A DNA stretch of 64,000 bases. Source: Helicostylum pulchrum (taxonomy: Eukaryota; Mucoromycota; Mucoromycetes; Mucorales; Mucoraceae). Shown here in pieces: positions 45,649-57,401 of the stretch (positions within the stretch are counted from its first letter, which is position 1; the number at the start of each line of letters is the position of its first letter). The notes under the pieces are model-generated. The model did no database searches, was not told the origin of the DNA, and saw only the letters and a list, made by a program, of their open reading frames with translations. Location: positions 186,001 to 250,000 of the forward strand of contig JAIXMO010000023.1 in assembly GCA_025677825.1 (NCBI GenBank). Reading direction: 5' to 3'. Position numbers and translations under genes: made by a program.

Positions 45649-46172
45649 TTAAGGATTATCTAAATCTAAATCTTCGATAACAGTAACAGTAGTTAAAGTA
45701 TTGTTGTTTTTAAATTCTTGAACAATAGGTTCCTTCTTCTCCTCTACTTCTTCCTCTTCCTCTTCCTCAAAGGTTTCCTTTTCAGGTTGACCACTGATAG
45801 TACGCAAAAGGGCAGCCATCTCTGCAACATTCTTTTCAGCTAAAGCTTGACGTTGTTCTCTAACCTCTTTACGATGAATAAGTTTTTCTTCTTTTGCTAA
45901 TAAAGCATATTTCTCTCTCGTCTTGTTCTTTCTTTCAACTTTACGTTTATGGAAACCTGTTAAAAACTCACTATATTTGTTGTTTAGTATACTTAATTTT
46001 TTTTTTAAATGAAAAAGAGAACTTACGTTCTACTAACTGGATCAAAGTCTACTGATTCAACTGTTTCCTTCTTAATTTTTCTCTTTTTAGCATAGATTTT
46101 ACTACCGGCAGATAAGATATCGGTATTCTTCTTTTTGAAATTGGGTTTTAAGAAACTGGACTTTGGCTTCAT
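45649..46172 (-). CDS. RRP17: Rrp17/Nol12-family rRNA processing protein
   Basis: 155 aa; exons 46027-46172 and 45649-45970 (minus). Nucleolar protein of pre-60S assembly; yeast Rrp17 has 5'-3' exonuclease activity on rRNA spacers. Signature across the junction: SRTEFLTGFHKRKVERKNK, followed by a basic/acidic coiled segment (LAKEEKLIHRKEVREQRQAL) and an acidic tail. The acceptor at 45971 (not the AG 16 nt further in) was chosen because it alone preserves the signature and frame. Basic N-terminus KKKNTDIL...KKRKIKK is a nucleolar-type signal. Confidence 0.85.
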
Positions 46173-46349
46173 TTTGGTAGGGAAAAATTATATATGTAGT
46201 AGAAAAAAGAAAAAAAAAAAAAAAAAAAAAAAGTTGGAAGTGTATAGCATAATAGGATGAATAATAGTCACGGATAAGCCTCTCTTCCTGTATTTAACTC
46301 TTTTTTCTATCGAACACACCCCCCCCCCCTTTTTTTAAAAAATAATAAC

Positions 46350-47313
46350 ATGGTCTTATATTATACTAGTAACCGTAAGTTGTGTATTTCTTTTTCATAC
46401 GCTTGAGCTAATTTTGTTTTATAGTTGTCGACCCTCCTGTCACCATTTATATGGGAAAGGATAAATTTGAAAGTAAATATTTTTTGAACCCCTTTTTTTT
46501 CTTCTTTTGTTGACTGATGAATGTATAGATGATGACTTGATTACTTATGGCTTTCCTGAAGATATTTGGTAATAAAAACGAAAGGGCACACTTTTTTTTT
46601 AAAAAAAAAAACTCTTGTTAATAACATTTATTATTAGGGTAAAAAAAAAAAATACAAATATGCATCACTCAAAAAAAAAAAAAAAACCTAAAATCATTTT
46701 GCATGATTTTTTTTTTTTTATAGTTCCATGTTGATAAACTTTCTAGTGCACACGTATACGTTCGATTACAACCTGGACAAACATGGCTTGATATTCCTCA
46801 AGAAGTAGTTGAAGACTGCGCTCAGCTTGTAAAAGCCAACAGTATTGAAGGTAATAAAAAGAACGGCATCACGGTCATTTACACACCTTGGGATAATCTT
46901 AAAAAGACACCTGGTATGGAGACAGGACAAGTTACTTTCCATAATAATAAAAAGGTGAAGCGTGTGTTTGTGGAGAAACGTATTAATGAAGTGGTTAATC
47001 GATTAAATAAGACCAAGGTGGAAAAGTTCCCTGATCTTCGATTAGAAAGAATTCAAAGAGAAAAGATTGATAGAAAGAATGCTAGATTAGATGAATTTGC
47101 AGAGGTATAAAATGGAAAAAAAAAAAAGTTGGGGTTTTTATAGAATAACTAATATAGGCGATAAAATAGAAAGAAAAGGCTCGTATTTTATCCGAGGAAA
47201 AGAAGAGGGCAGAAAAGGAAATCAATGATATGTTTGATCCTACTCAAATGAAGTCTAATTGGAGAGAAACCGAAGTTGAAGATATTAATGAAGCTGAAGA
47301 AGATTTCATGTAA
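46350..47313 (+). CDS. CCDC25: CCDC25 homologue (NFACT-R domain), with a one-nucleotide exon
   Basis: 212 aa; exons 46350-46374, 46425-46472, 46529-46568, 46638 (single G), 46724-47104, 47170-47313. Order as in animal CCDC25 (208 aa): [84 protein letters not shown], then a charged helix and final EEDFM. The NFACT-R domain is shared with Rqc2/NEMF; human CCDC25 has been described as a DNA sensor at membranes, while the ancestral role is unclear. Exon 3 ends in TG (phase 2) and the next long exon starts in phase 0 with TTC CAT. The G between AG (46636-46637) and GT (46639-46640) supplies the third base of the conserved Trp codon. Both flanking introns (69 and 85 nt) are canonical. Confidence 0.88.
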
Positions 47314-47426
47314 TAAAAAGTAATAGTTTATTTTATTTTATAGAGTATATGTAGTGGATTCATTGTCATTTGAATAAGACTAATGAAAAGTATATATGTA
47401 CAAGATGGTTCTGTTTTTTTTTTTTT

Positions 47427-50392
47427 TTACCGGTTTAATCTAGCATGTTGAGGTGCTTCTAGTTTAATTAACGGCATTGGATTTGTTATTTCGTTTGGCA
47501 CAACTAGAAGCTTTAAAGTACTTTTAATTTCCTTTATTTCGACACCAGCGTCTCTTAGTTCTTTTTCTTCTTCTGTTTCCATCTTCTTTCTTCCAAATAA
47601 TGACGACGTACTACTAAATAAATTGGATGATCTACTACTACTAGTAGTTCGACTTGTGGCTTCTAAACTAGTTGATTCGGATTTAGATCCGCCGCCAAAT
47701 AAATTATTCAAGGTGGTTGCTCTTCGATTAGATGTAGTAGTAGATGTAGTAGAACAAGTAGCTGTTAAGCTAGGTTCAGAAGACATACTACTGGTAATAG
47801 ACGCTTTACCGGATGATAAAGAACTGTAGGTACCTGGTTTTGAAGACGTTGCTGCTGTTGCGTTAGCAATAATATCTGCAATAATATCAAAATCCGATAG
47901 TTGACTTGCTCTTTTTTCGTTTGATGAAGATCTTGGTGATGATGTAGTATGAGGTCCCGTGGATGAAGAAGATAGGGTACGCTCTGGTATAGCTTCAGTT
48001 AAACTTTGCGTGTCTGCAGGGGGAGACTTTGAAAGTAGAATCGATGCTTTTCCAGAAGAAAGAGAAGAGAAGGAACTTGTTTTTTTCAGTGAAGCAGAAC
48101 TCAAGTGTTTGTTTTTGAGGTCGCCTAAATTGGCAATGATATCTGCTTCTGGTGCATCGCCTTCTTTTTCGATGATAGGAAGTTCTTCTGAAGTAACTAC
48201 AAAACCAGCACGCTTTAATAGTTTAGGCATAGATGATCGATAACTTAAATGCCCTGTCACCAAATCTGTACAATCCAGATTCTGTACCCTGTTTCCTTCA
48301 ATATGAGAGAGTGGACGGAGCCCAGCGATATTGCCAAGGCCTGCAGTAGAAGTTCTAAACAAGAAACCTAATAACCAATCGTTGGTGGCGTACCCGTTTA
48401 CGAATCTACCGGACACGATGGTGGTACATTCGTTCCATTCGGCTTTAGAAGCACTGACAGGCGTGCCAAACAAGGCAACGTTTTCAATTAAGCCAAATGC
48501 CTTGACTCTGGCCAACTCTAATAAACAAAAGAAAATGACTCGGGCCCCCAAAGAATAGCCAACAAGTGTGATGGGTCTAGCACCTAAATTTCGGTTCATT
48601 AAACTGTCTGCTAGAATAAGTCCTGCTAGTCTAGAACGGTCTAATGCGTTTGCCCAAGGGTTATCGACAATATAACCTAGTTTGGTCAAGGCAAGTGGGA
48701 AGGCTAAACCGGCTAACAAGGCTCCCATGATTGTATGCGCTAAGGCTTGCTGGATAGAGAATGTAACGGCTTCAGTGGCAAATATTCGAAATGCTCCACC
48801 GAGTTCTTCAAGCATCTCGGGTTCCCAATAAAGTGTATAATGATCGCCCATTAAATGATCTAGCGTGCTAAAAGGTAACGAAGTTTCTTCCTTTTCTTTA
48901 TTTGGCAACCATCTAAAAATAGCAAAAAGTTAAATATAAATAAATTATCGAGTTTTTTCTATTTTATTTTTTTACCCAGTAACTGTGATTATGCAATTTA
49001 CATTTTCATCCACATGTACTGGAAGAAATTCAAACGTATTGATTGTTTTCATACGTTTATTCATACTTCTACCTTTTTTTTTTTTATGTGTTAATATTAA
49101 CTCTCTCTTTTTCGCTTGTTTATATAAATACTAACCTCCAATTCCTAAAATAAAAAGTTACACAATAAAAAAAGATCAGCAAAAAATAAAAGCGGATGAG
49201 AGTACATAAACTTACTTCCACCTGCAACCGTAGCACCACCGGTAATTAAAGCAATACCTGCGGTGCCACCTAAAAAGCTTCCAGTACCTGTGACACCTAC
49301 AGTAGTCAAGATGGCACCAAGACCACCAGCAATCACGGGAGCCATTAATCCAGCGCTAAGGCCTAAAATCAGGCCGCCGCCAATGGTAGCCAATCCAATC
49401 ATGACATATCGCTTCTTTTTTCTTTGATTGTTTCTGCTCTGTCTTTCCATATCGTTTTTTACAAAGCCTGTGCTATCTACGTTGGTCATGGTCATGGTGG
49501 TCATGGTAGTGGCTACACTGGTTACAGTCTCTGTTTCCCAAGCGTTTGTGTCTTGTAAGAGGTGTTGCGCAATTCTCTTTTCGAAACCGATGAGTTGAAA
49601 CCAGTCAAGGGAGAGGTAGGACGCGATACGTGCGACGAATACTCGGGAACGAGCGTCGTAATTTTCAGTGCTGAGACAAATTAGAAATAAATCGCACATT
49701 ACTGTCCAGCTTAAATCAACAATGACTTTGGTTTCTTGCGGTAGTTCGACTTCAGTGGTTTCGCCTTGTGAGGTGAATTGGTGCACCAAGTCAGTAGGTA
49801 AAATGTTATGTTTAGATAAAGATTCAACCATTTTAATTTCTATAATATATTATAATTTAATTTACAAAAAAAAAAGATAATTTATAAAAGTAAATTAAAA
49901 AAAATAAAAGGTTTTTTTTTTACCGTCATTGGAAATATTCATGTGAGAGAATAGGATTCTCATTAGTTTTCTTTGCCAATTGTTTGCACTCATTCGAGCA
50001 TAAGTAAAATCTTTTCCTTCAAAATCATATACTACTTCTAAACTGGTTAAATAACATAAGCTGACATAAGCAATCTTTTGCGTTTCAGAAAAGACGTCTT
50101 TTGTTTCTTGAATTTGATGTGTTTGCGTTGTTGGTTCTTGGTGGTCGGTTGTGATCGATTCCATTTCAAAGATACTGGAGGTGGTCAGGATAGGTTGTAC
50201 TGTATCTGGTACCTCTGGTAAATCCGCTGCCCATTCTCGAATAGCGTTTGGTTTAGGTAATAATTTATTTGAATATAATTCATTTTGTTCCGCTAATAAT
50301 TCGGCAGTAAGTTGAGGAGTTTCTGCTGTCACTACTATCGAACTCTCTACTTCATCGTTCTCTGTGTTTATCGTAGAGTCTGTTTTACTCAT
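47427..50392 (-). CDS. DUF726 alpha/beta hydrolase, TMCO4/Mil1-like
   Basis: 893 aa; exons 49924-50392, 49216-49839, 49132-49144 (13 nt), 48976-49065, 47427-48912 (minus). Acidic N-terminus; helical domain; Gly-rich hydrophobic region (MIGLATIGGGLILGLSAGLM to GITGGATVAGG, about 310-365) that probably inserts in membranes; then a hydrolase fold with INTFEFLPVHVDENVNCIITVTGWL, the nucleophile elbow GYSLGAR (GxSxG) and NDWLLGFLFR. A Ser-rich 250-aa tail with repeated SSGKASI units follows. Human TMCO4 and yeast Mil1 are relatives; Mil1 is linked to clathrin adaptor trafficking. The 13-nt exon restores phase and supplies the conserved Tyr before MNKRM; acceptor at 49066 rather than 49070 is required. 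Confidence 0.82.
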
Positions 50393-52379
50393 TTTTTTTT
50401 AATTAAGCAAGTAGTTAAAAAGGGAGAAGAAGGGAAAAGGAAAAAAAAAAAAAGAAAGAGAAAGAGAGTGAAAAAGGGGGAGAGAAAAAAGGGGGGAGAG
50501 GAGGGGATAAAAAGACATTTTACATCGCCAAGTAAAATAAATTGTCGGGAATAACAATGCAATTAAAAAACGTTTTTAGCAAAGTAACACAGAGCCTGAA
50601 TCTTAAAAAAAAAGGCAGTTGAGATAAAACACTTTTACAACTTTTTTTGTGCTCTATTCTATCGAACAATAGAAAGCGTTTTGTAGCTTAATTATATTAA
50701 AAAGTTATCAATTAATTAGTTTAAAGCACAGTTTATCTTACGGCCAACGTTGTTTCATACGACAAAAAAAAATATTAAAATCCTGCAGCAAAAATAGAGT
50801 ATATGAGTGGTGCATAGAGTAAACGGCTTTGTGAAACAACAACCCCCCCTCACTATTCCAACACAGCTGATCTTCTCGACAGTTTACTTAATACTCTTCC
50901 CTACCAAAGAGCCATACAAGACACTCACTTATCACTTTTGGCTGAAACGATGGACTATTATTCTACAATTTCTCTGCACCATAGATGAACAGTGTCACGC
51001 AAACGATATATTTATCTTTGACGTCCTACAGCCACTCCACCATGAAACAATGCCTGTTTTAGTCTTGTAATTAGTTAGTATATCTACTTAACACTCCACC
51101 ATCGTTCCATTGTTACTCATAGTTCTCCTTTTTATACCTTTTTCTTTTTCTTTTATGAACTAAATCAAGTTACAAGTACGTACGCGAAAAAATTAATGAT
51201 AAAATAGATCCACCCCACCCCCTCCCCCCTTTATTATGATTAAATTACCTTTTATTCTATCTTTTTTTTCCCGCCCTCTTTTCCTTTTTAACCGTGAACT
51301 CATACATAGGCAAGTATTTCTTATATGTATGCAACTTTCAAAAGAATCTTTTTCCTGTGGTATAGTGGTGTCTGTGCAAAAACGGGTACGGGCGAATGAA
51401 AGGTAACGCGTCTCACTTCTTTAATCTACTGCGTAAATTGACCGTGCATCAAGAACTTTGGTTTCCTCAGAAATGGCAGTATCGCCTCAAATTTTCCCAG
51501 TTGTAAAAGCGAGGTCTTGAAATGAAAGGCTCTTTGAAGCATTTAAATCTCAAAGAATTAATTCGAAAATACCCCCCGGATACAGGCGTTTGTTTCTCTT
51601 TAAAAAATGCCAAGTAAACGATCAAAAAGTAGTTCGTCCGATTATCCAGCACACAATAAGAGAACAAGATTTAATGGTCTTAAAAAAAGAATACAAATAT
51701 TTGAATCGGGCAGAAGCAAAGTTTGGAGAAATCGACTCCTATATTGGATTATTTTTCGTTCGCAGAACAAGCGATAACGAATACCAACTTCAAGGATCTC
51801 TTTATGACACTGCAGAATAAACAAAAGGAATTCTTGGTACATGCTCTATTTACACACTTGGGAAAAAAATGTGTGACGCCTGAGACATTTTTGGTTTGTT
51901 AAATAAGTTGTATAAACAAGTTTGTAGACGTGCACTAATATAAAAATGATTAAATAGGTCGCATGAGAAAATAGACCCGTTATTTTATCAATCCAATAAT
52001 TATTTATTTTATCTTTTTTTTAAAAAAAAAAAATCACTTTTCTTTCTTTTATTATCCATCTTTTCTTTTATGTTCTTACAAAATAATACTGTTCTTCTTA
52101 AAGCAGCCGCCGTCCAAAAGAGCGCTTGATACAAAACGTTCAAATGTGGTCCGCCCGACTGTGATAGCGTATAGATATCAGACTACCACTTTATAAAAGC
52201 AAGTAAAAAGCAATGCCTCATAAACAAACTAAGAAGTTAACCAACATTGCTCATGGCGCTGAGACTACATTCAATATATGTATATACTAAATTATAGATA
52301 TATTAATAGCTACTGATTATTTTTTTTACGCCATAGTACTGATGCAAAAAAAACTCAGAATTTGGAAAACAGTACTTGA
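50393..52379. other. 2 kb of gene-free, relic-containing DNA
   Basis: Begins with the DUF726 promoter, a G/A-rich block at 50425-50510 (C/T-rich on the gene strand). From about 51400 to 51860 there are overlapping broken frames in three phases (for example LTVHQELWFPQKWQYRLKF), typical of a decayed transposon-encoded gene, family not recognised. Nothing intact. Confidence 0.4.
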
Positions 52380-52399
52380 AATATTGAAAAGATCGCAAA

Positions 52400-53413
52400 A
52401 ATAGAGAATTAGAAGAAGAGATCAACGATGAATCACGTGCTACTATATCATCTGTTCAAAAACTTGTCAACGTCAATATAAGAGAAAGAGCAGAAAAGAT
52501 ATGAAAAAGTAACAAATACTCCTTTTTTCTTTAGAGCTAATATCTTTATGTAAGTGTGTTTAGTTACTTTTAATAATTATATCCCAGATCGCGACATAAA
52601 TATTGTGGACTTATGATCACAATCTGTACTTGAATCGCTTAAATTAACTATCATTGATGAACAATACGATGATATTATTCAATCTGTAACAATTAAAGAT
52701 GCTGAAGTTGGTGAAAATGCAAACAAATTAATTCAAGCTATAGGGTTGATTAAAAATTTCTCAAACCGAGAGCTTCGAAACACATTGTATGAAAATGGTT
52801 ATAAAAAAGACCTTGATTTTATTAGTGAAGCTGATACTTGTATTATCGAGAACCTGGTTAAACACTTGTAAGCGCCCTTTTAGTAAACTATTTCACATTG
52901 GCTTATTACTTACCTATTATTATTCTATCTAGTTTGGATTTAATTGAATCCCCAAAGAACCCTCTGAACGCAAGAATCCTGGAACGAACTGCAGCTGTGT
53001 ATACAAGCATTATAAATCAATTATTCTTGTCAAAGCGCGGTTCAGTTTTTTTTTTTACTTTGGACGTCTAAAAACAGTCAAACTGACTGTAAATTTGAGC
53101 TCATTTTTTACAAATCTGTGAGACTTGTAAAAAGGAACGGGACTAGGTCTCTTGTTTGTAAATGACATCGTCGAATTGGAGTGGCTGGAACGAGAATACT
53201 ACCGAACAAATAAAACTAAATGGGACGGTATATTCTTCAAAACCGGGTGATCACACCATCTCACCCGGTTTTATAGAATTCTCTGGTGGCGCCAACGGTG
53301 CAGCTACCGCTGACAAGGAACGTCGGGACATTACCAAGCTGTACAAATTGACGGCTGAAGTAATTAAAGAATACCCTGCCCATATATTGAACTTTGTTAC
53401 AGAAGTAACTTGA
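52400..53413 (+). pseudogene. Degenerate member of an EFSGG-motif (PD-(D/E)XK-like) family
   Basis: Pieces of one protein appear in order but in different frames and with stops: RELEEEINDESRATISSV (from about 52403, stop at about 52502), LKLTIIDEQYDDIIQSV with a TGA upstream (about 52620), IIENLVKHL joined by a GT-AG intron (about 52869-52932) to LDLIESPKNPLNARILERT, then TDCKFELIFYKSVRLVK, VNDIVELEWLERE...KWDGIFFKTG in a second frame, and DHTISPGFIEFSGGANGAAT in a third up to the stop at 53413. WDG followed by EFSGG looks like the D and E-x-G core of a PD-(D/E)XK fold. I recall many such proteins in Mucorales genomes, without known function. At least three frame lesions and stops mark this copy as dead. 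Confidence 0.6.
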
Positions 53414-53843
53414 TCTCTCTCTGCTTTAGTTTTCCAATTCTAATAAAATGATCTTCTACTTTTACCAAACATTACCCTGGAAGTTCACTTACTATCATAT
53501 TATGTTTTACTATTTTTTTATTACTTATTCTACATCGCTGGAAACATGTTCTATTATTATAACGTACATTAGTCGGACAACTATCATAAAGCTATTGCTC
53601 ACTATGTTTCTACCTATCTTACCTTACTACTTCGTCACCTACGTAAGTCACATCCGTTACAACTTAAATATATGGCAGAAGCGAACTCGACAATTGTATG
53701 TTTTTCAATCACCCAATTACATTTTCAGAAATCGACCATATCATTTTTCTATGACCGCCAATTTTATTATTTTGTAACTGTATTCAAACACGAACAAGCA
53801 TTTTTGTGTTTTGTTTTCTCTGTCTCTCATCTTTTTTAAAAAT
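53414..53843. other. Tail of the relic and next promoter
   Basis: A broken frame continues to about 53780 and may be the decayed 3' end of the EFSGG-family gene. The last 50 nt, C/T-rich, serve the next gene. Confidence 0.35.
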
Positions 53844-54593
53844 ATGGAATCTCTGCAAAATACAGTTCAACAAGCAAACTTGGCAAGTCTTTTAGGTTTA
53901 CACTTGGTACAAATAGTTTTTTTTTATTAGTGTTTTTTATTATAACTAAAAAGTTGCTTAAAATAAAAAAAAAAGGGTCTTGCACTTTTAGGTGCTGTTG
54001 CTTCTAATCCAACTTATAACATTCCCATCTTCTTTTTCGGTATTTGGGCATATAATAACCGAGAGTCTAATTCACCCATTAAAACGGTATGTTTTTTTTA
54101 AATGTTACTCGAGTTTTATTTTATTTACACACACAGGTATAGTTCACGGGTGTATTGGCTTTTAGTATCTTGTTGGATTTAATATGGCTTTATTTACACG
54201 GTTCTAACCCTCAAGAAGAAAGTGGGTTTGGGTTTGCTAAATTGTAAGCTAAAACTTTGGTATTATTATTAACATGGATACTAAAAATATTTGTTATTAG
54301 TTTCAACATTGTTAGTTTAATTATCAAGGTTAGTTCAAAGTTACCACTTTTTTTATTTATTTTTTTATGCGTAACTGATTTTTTTTTTTTGTTGTTGTAG
54401 CCGATCTCTGTATATTCTGGTATTAATAACCTTAAAGAACGTGGTGATTCTATAAGTGCTGGTAGTAAGTAAAAAAAAAAACTTTGCATTTGATATATTA
54501 ATTGTTTGTATAGATTGGTCAGAAGCTCCAGGTGCATTCCCCTCCGGCGCTTATCAAAATGTCAGAGATGGTGATAGTGCTGAATTTGCTTAA
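53844..54593 (+). CDS. AGTRAP-like four-helix membrane protein
   Basis: 148 aa; exons 53844-53906, 53976-54086, 54143-54243, 54301-54328 (28 nt), 54401-54464, 54514-54593. Hydrophobic segments: GLALLGAVASNP..., NIPIFFFGIWAYNNRESN, TGVLAFSILLDLIWLYLHG, and FFNIVSLIIKPISVYSGIN. The pattern IWAxxxRES...ILLDLI...LxxKPxSxY matches AGTRAP (type-1 angiotensin receptor-associated protein) family, whose animal members sit in ER/endosomal membranes and promote receptor internalisation. The fungal role is unknown. Hydrophilic C-terminus WSEAPGAFPSGAYQNV is cytosolic. Confidence 0.75.
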
Positions 54594-54729
54594 AGACAAC
54601 AACTTATAATAAAAAAATACTATTTAAAAAAAAAGGGGGGGGGGAAACAATTTTTGTGTGCTTTATTATTACGGAAGGGAAAAAAAAGAAAATAATATAT
54701 CTAGCAATCAAGGAAAAAACGTTCATCAT

Positions 54730-55418
54730 TTAACCGGTAAAAACATAAGCAGCCACGGCATCAGTGAAAGCAGACTTGATGGCAGTAAGGTGAGTAGTAG
54801 CAATAGTAGTGTGAGAGGGAGGAATGACATCGGACAAACAGCTATTGAACACATGGTTGGTTAGCTCGCTCATGTCCGAGATATTGGTTCTGGCAATGGT
54901 GTTAATGAGGAACTTGAGATCGAATTCGGGCTTCTTGGCGACATAAGAGGTTAAAGTACCTTGAACTGAGGGAACCTTGGTATCGATGACACCGAGCAAA
55001 GCATCGACATCAGCCGTGCTGGCAACAGCGTTAACAGCACAACAGGTTGTACCGGCCTTAGTAAGATGTTGTTCAACAATATCCTCCTTCATGTGGATAG
55101 CGAGGGCACCGTCATAACTGAGAGAAATGGTGTAGGCATCAACCTATATATATGTTGTTTTTTGTTCAAGATAATGTTTATATAAAACTATCTCTCTCTC
55201 TCTGATAAATACTTACGGCATCCTTAACAATAACAAGTTGAGAATTGGCAGCGGAGAGGTCGTCCATACACAATTGGATTTGAGGATCATCGGTACGCTT
55301 AATCAAAGTGGCGTTGGCTAATTGTATATATTAGACAATCGAATAAACCCCCCCCCCCAGTTTTAACTTACCAGAGAGTGCAAGAGCAGTAGCGATGAAT
55401 AAAGTGGAGAAGGCGCAT
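54730..55418 (-). CDS. HsbA-like secreted hydrophobic-surface-binding protein; start codon out of frame
   Basis: Exons 54730-55143, 55217-55317 and 55372-55418 (minus). Mature part (about 170 aa) shows the helical HsbA pattern: QIQLCMDDLSAANSQLVIV, DAVDAYTISLSYDGALAIH, VDALLGVIDTKVPSVQGTL, IARTNISDMSELTNHVFNSC, with Cys residues. Exon 1 encodes a signal peptide (AFSTLFIATALALS) in the frame that joins exon 2 correctly, but the only ATG near the TATA box (55416-55418) lies in another frame, one base off. So the coding start is either lost by an indel, or misread in the assembly, or a non-ATG codon is used. Biased, GC-richer codons point to high expression. HsbA proteins coat hydrophobic surfaces and recruit hydrolases in Aspergillus. 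Confidence 0.7.
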
Positions 55419-55481
55419 TTTTGATATTGTTTATACAAGAGTTTGATAATGTAAAAAAAAATCTCGCTTTATCCTTGGACC

Positions 55482-55489
55482 TATTTATA
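55482..55489 (-). promoter_or_regulatory. TATA box of the HsbA-like gene
   Basis: TATAAATA on the minus strand, about 65 nt upstream of the ATG at 55418, a good distance for a short leader. Most other genes in the window show a C/T-rich tract instead of a clear TATA box, fitting a strongly inducible gene here. Confidence 0.6.
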
Positions 55490-55499
55490 CTTTTTTCTT

Positions 55500-57401
55500 T
55501 CTTTGATGTTTCTAGACAAGATATTATGGGATTTACTATAAGTCACACACATCTTGTTTTTCTGGTAGTGAGAAAATCAAAAGACAATGTATTATTGTGA
55601 ATTCCACGTCAAATAAGTGCGATACCTATGTTACATTGACTTTATGCGTGCACGTAACCTATGCCATGCGTGATCAATTGACACGGACGTATTCACTCAA
55701 GGAAAAAAACATACACGTTCGGTAATCATGCCTTTCCCAGTGTGCGTTTTTTTTTTTTTTTAGAAAAAAAGTACGTGTAATAATTGACTATTAGACATCA
55801 AAAATATAAATTGTAAATACTTTTTTTTTTTCGAAAAAAAAAAGAGTGTGTGTGCGCGTAATGTTACGAGAGTTGGGGTAAAACAAATTTGGATGACAAT
55901 GTTATTTGTGCTACGCTTCTCTTTCACTTTCTCACATCGAGATCGTGGTAATTGTAGAATTACACGTAGATTTTGTTTGCTTGAGAGAATGACGTAAAGA
56001 CATGTTTTTTTTGAATATATAGATTTATTTATACAAGCGTCTAATGGATACATATCTTTTTTTGCAACTATTAAAACAGTAATTGCAGAAGCAGATAACA
56101 CAATTTTTTTTTTAAAAAAAAACAAGAAAGTTGTATCACACATAGCATTTTTTTATGCATTTCGAAGTACCATTTTGATCGAGTTCACGTACCACACAAA
56201 AAGAAATCAGAATATTGTAGCCTGCTGAGTCGCATCTGAAAGATGCTCTGGTTAGTACCTAGTACTTTCCGTTTTAAGATATATATCATTATGTTTGAAA
56301 TTGACCTCAATCAAATAGTGCTATACTACAAAAAAAAAAAAAAAAAAAATGAAAAGCTTCATATTTCTAATGAAACGCGACTCTTTGATGAAAAAATAAT
56401 TAGGATAAAAAGGATGCAAGTCTTTTTTATACTTACAAAGCGGTATGTAAATGCAAATGTCGAATAAGTATGATAGTTTTCTTCCCCTTTTTTAAATGTT
56501 ATTTACAAAACAAAATGCATTTGCTTCAATTAATTAGTACTACTTTAGTAACTCTCTCTCTCTCTCTCCGTCTTTATAAATATATACAGAGCTTCCAACA
56601 AATGACTAGTTTTGCTTTTATATATCGTTTTTACGGTTTCTTAAAAGTCAAAGGAATAAAGAGATTATCATCTTCCTTCAATTGATGATTTTGTAATTAA
56701 ATGGCTTGGGCGAAATTGCTTTCTTGAATGAAAATCGTTCATATAGAAAAAAAAAGTGTCCTGCTTGTGTGTTGATTATGTAGCGCGGGTGATAGGTTCT
56801 ATAAATACACTTGTTTTGAAAGATAGGTATCGAATACGTGTTCATTAGTATACATGACAGAGTCTAAAAATACAAAACATTTCCGCCCCGGGGGTACCTA
56901 CTTGGCGAAAGAGCCTAAAATAACCATGCTTGATTTTTATACTGTCCCCCCGCCTATACTACCACTTCAACTCCGTATACAAAACTTTTTATATATATAC
57001 ATTACTTTTTTATATGAGAGAGGTAGGTAAATGGTTTAAGTTTAGATAAGTTATAGAACGTGTTTTTTATACTTGCTTTAATTTGTATGCGGATGAGTAT
57101 AGTATTTGAGGTGTACGTTTTTTTTTCTGAATCGAAGAAAAGAAACGTATCTCCTGAATGACAGAAATAAACTCTTAATCCTTATTTGTAAAAAAAATGC
57201 TTCTTTTGAAGCGCGTTTTCTAAAAAAATTGATTAAAATAGACGGGGATGAGCAGCCAACTAAAATATATTGGATGCACGAATAAGCCAGGGTTGACGTG
57301 CAATGCAGGTAATTTTTATTTTCATAAAACGAATTGCATCTGTTGCTTCTTTTCTCTCTTTTTTGTTATTTTTTCTTCTTCTTTGTTGTGTATAAGCAGT
57401 A
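55500..57401. other. 1.9 kb divergent intergenic region
   Basis: Between HsbA (-) and CotH (+). Several A and T runs. At 57249-57311 there is a short frame (MSSQLKYIGCTNKPGLTCNAG) ending at a GTAATT donor; it may be a 5' leader exon or the remnant of a Cys-rich secreted protein. A GC-richer patch occurs around 56880-56960. No intact gene. Confidence 0.4.

Noticed and set aside
46569..46723. Explaining the CCDC25 frame by skipping to the AG before GCACAC (46745)
   Set aside because: It keeps frame but deletes FHVDKLSS, the most conserved stretch of the family.
47623..48558. Three plus-strand frames of 68-94 codons
   Set aside because: All are antisense to the Ser-rich tail and hydrolase part of the DUF726 gene.
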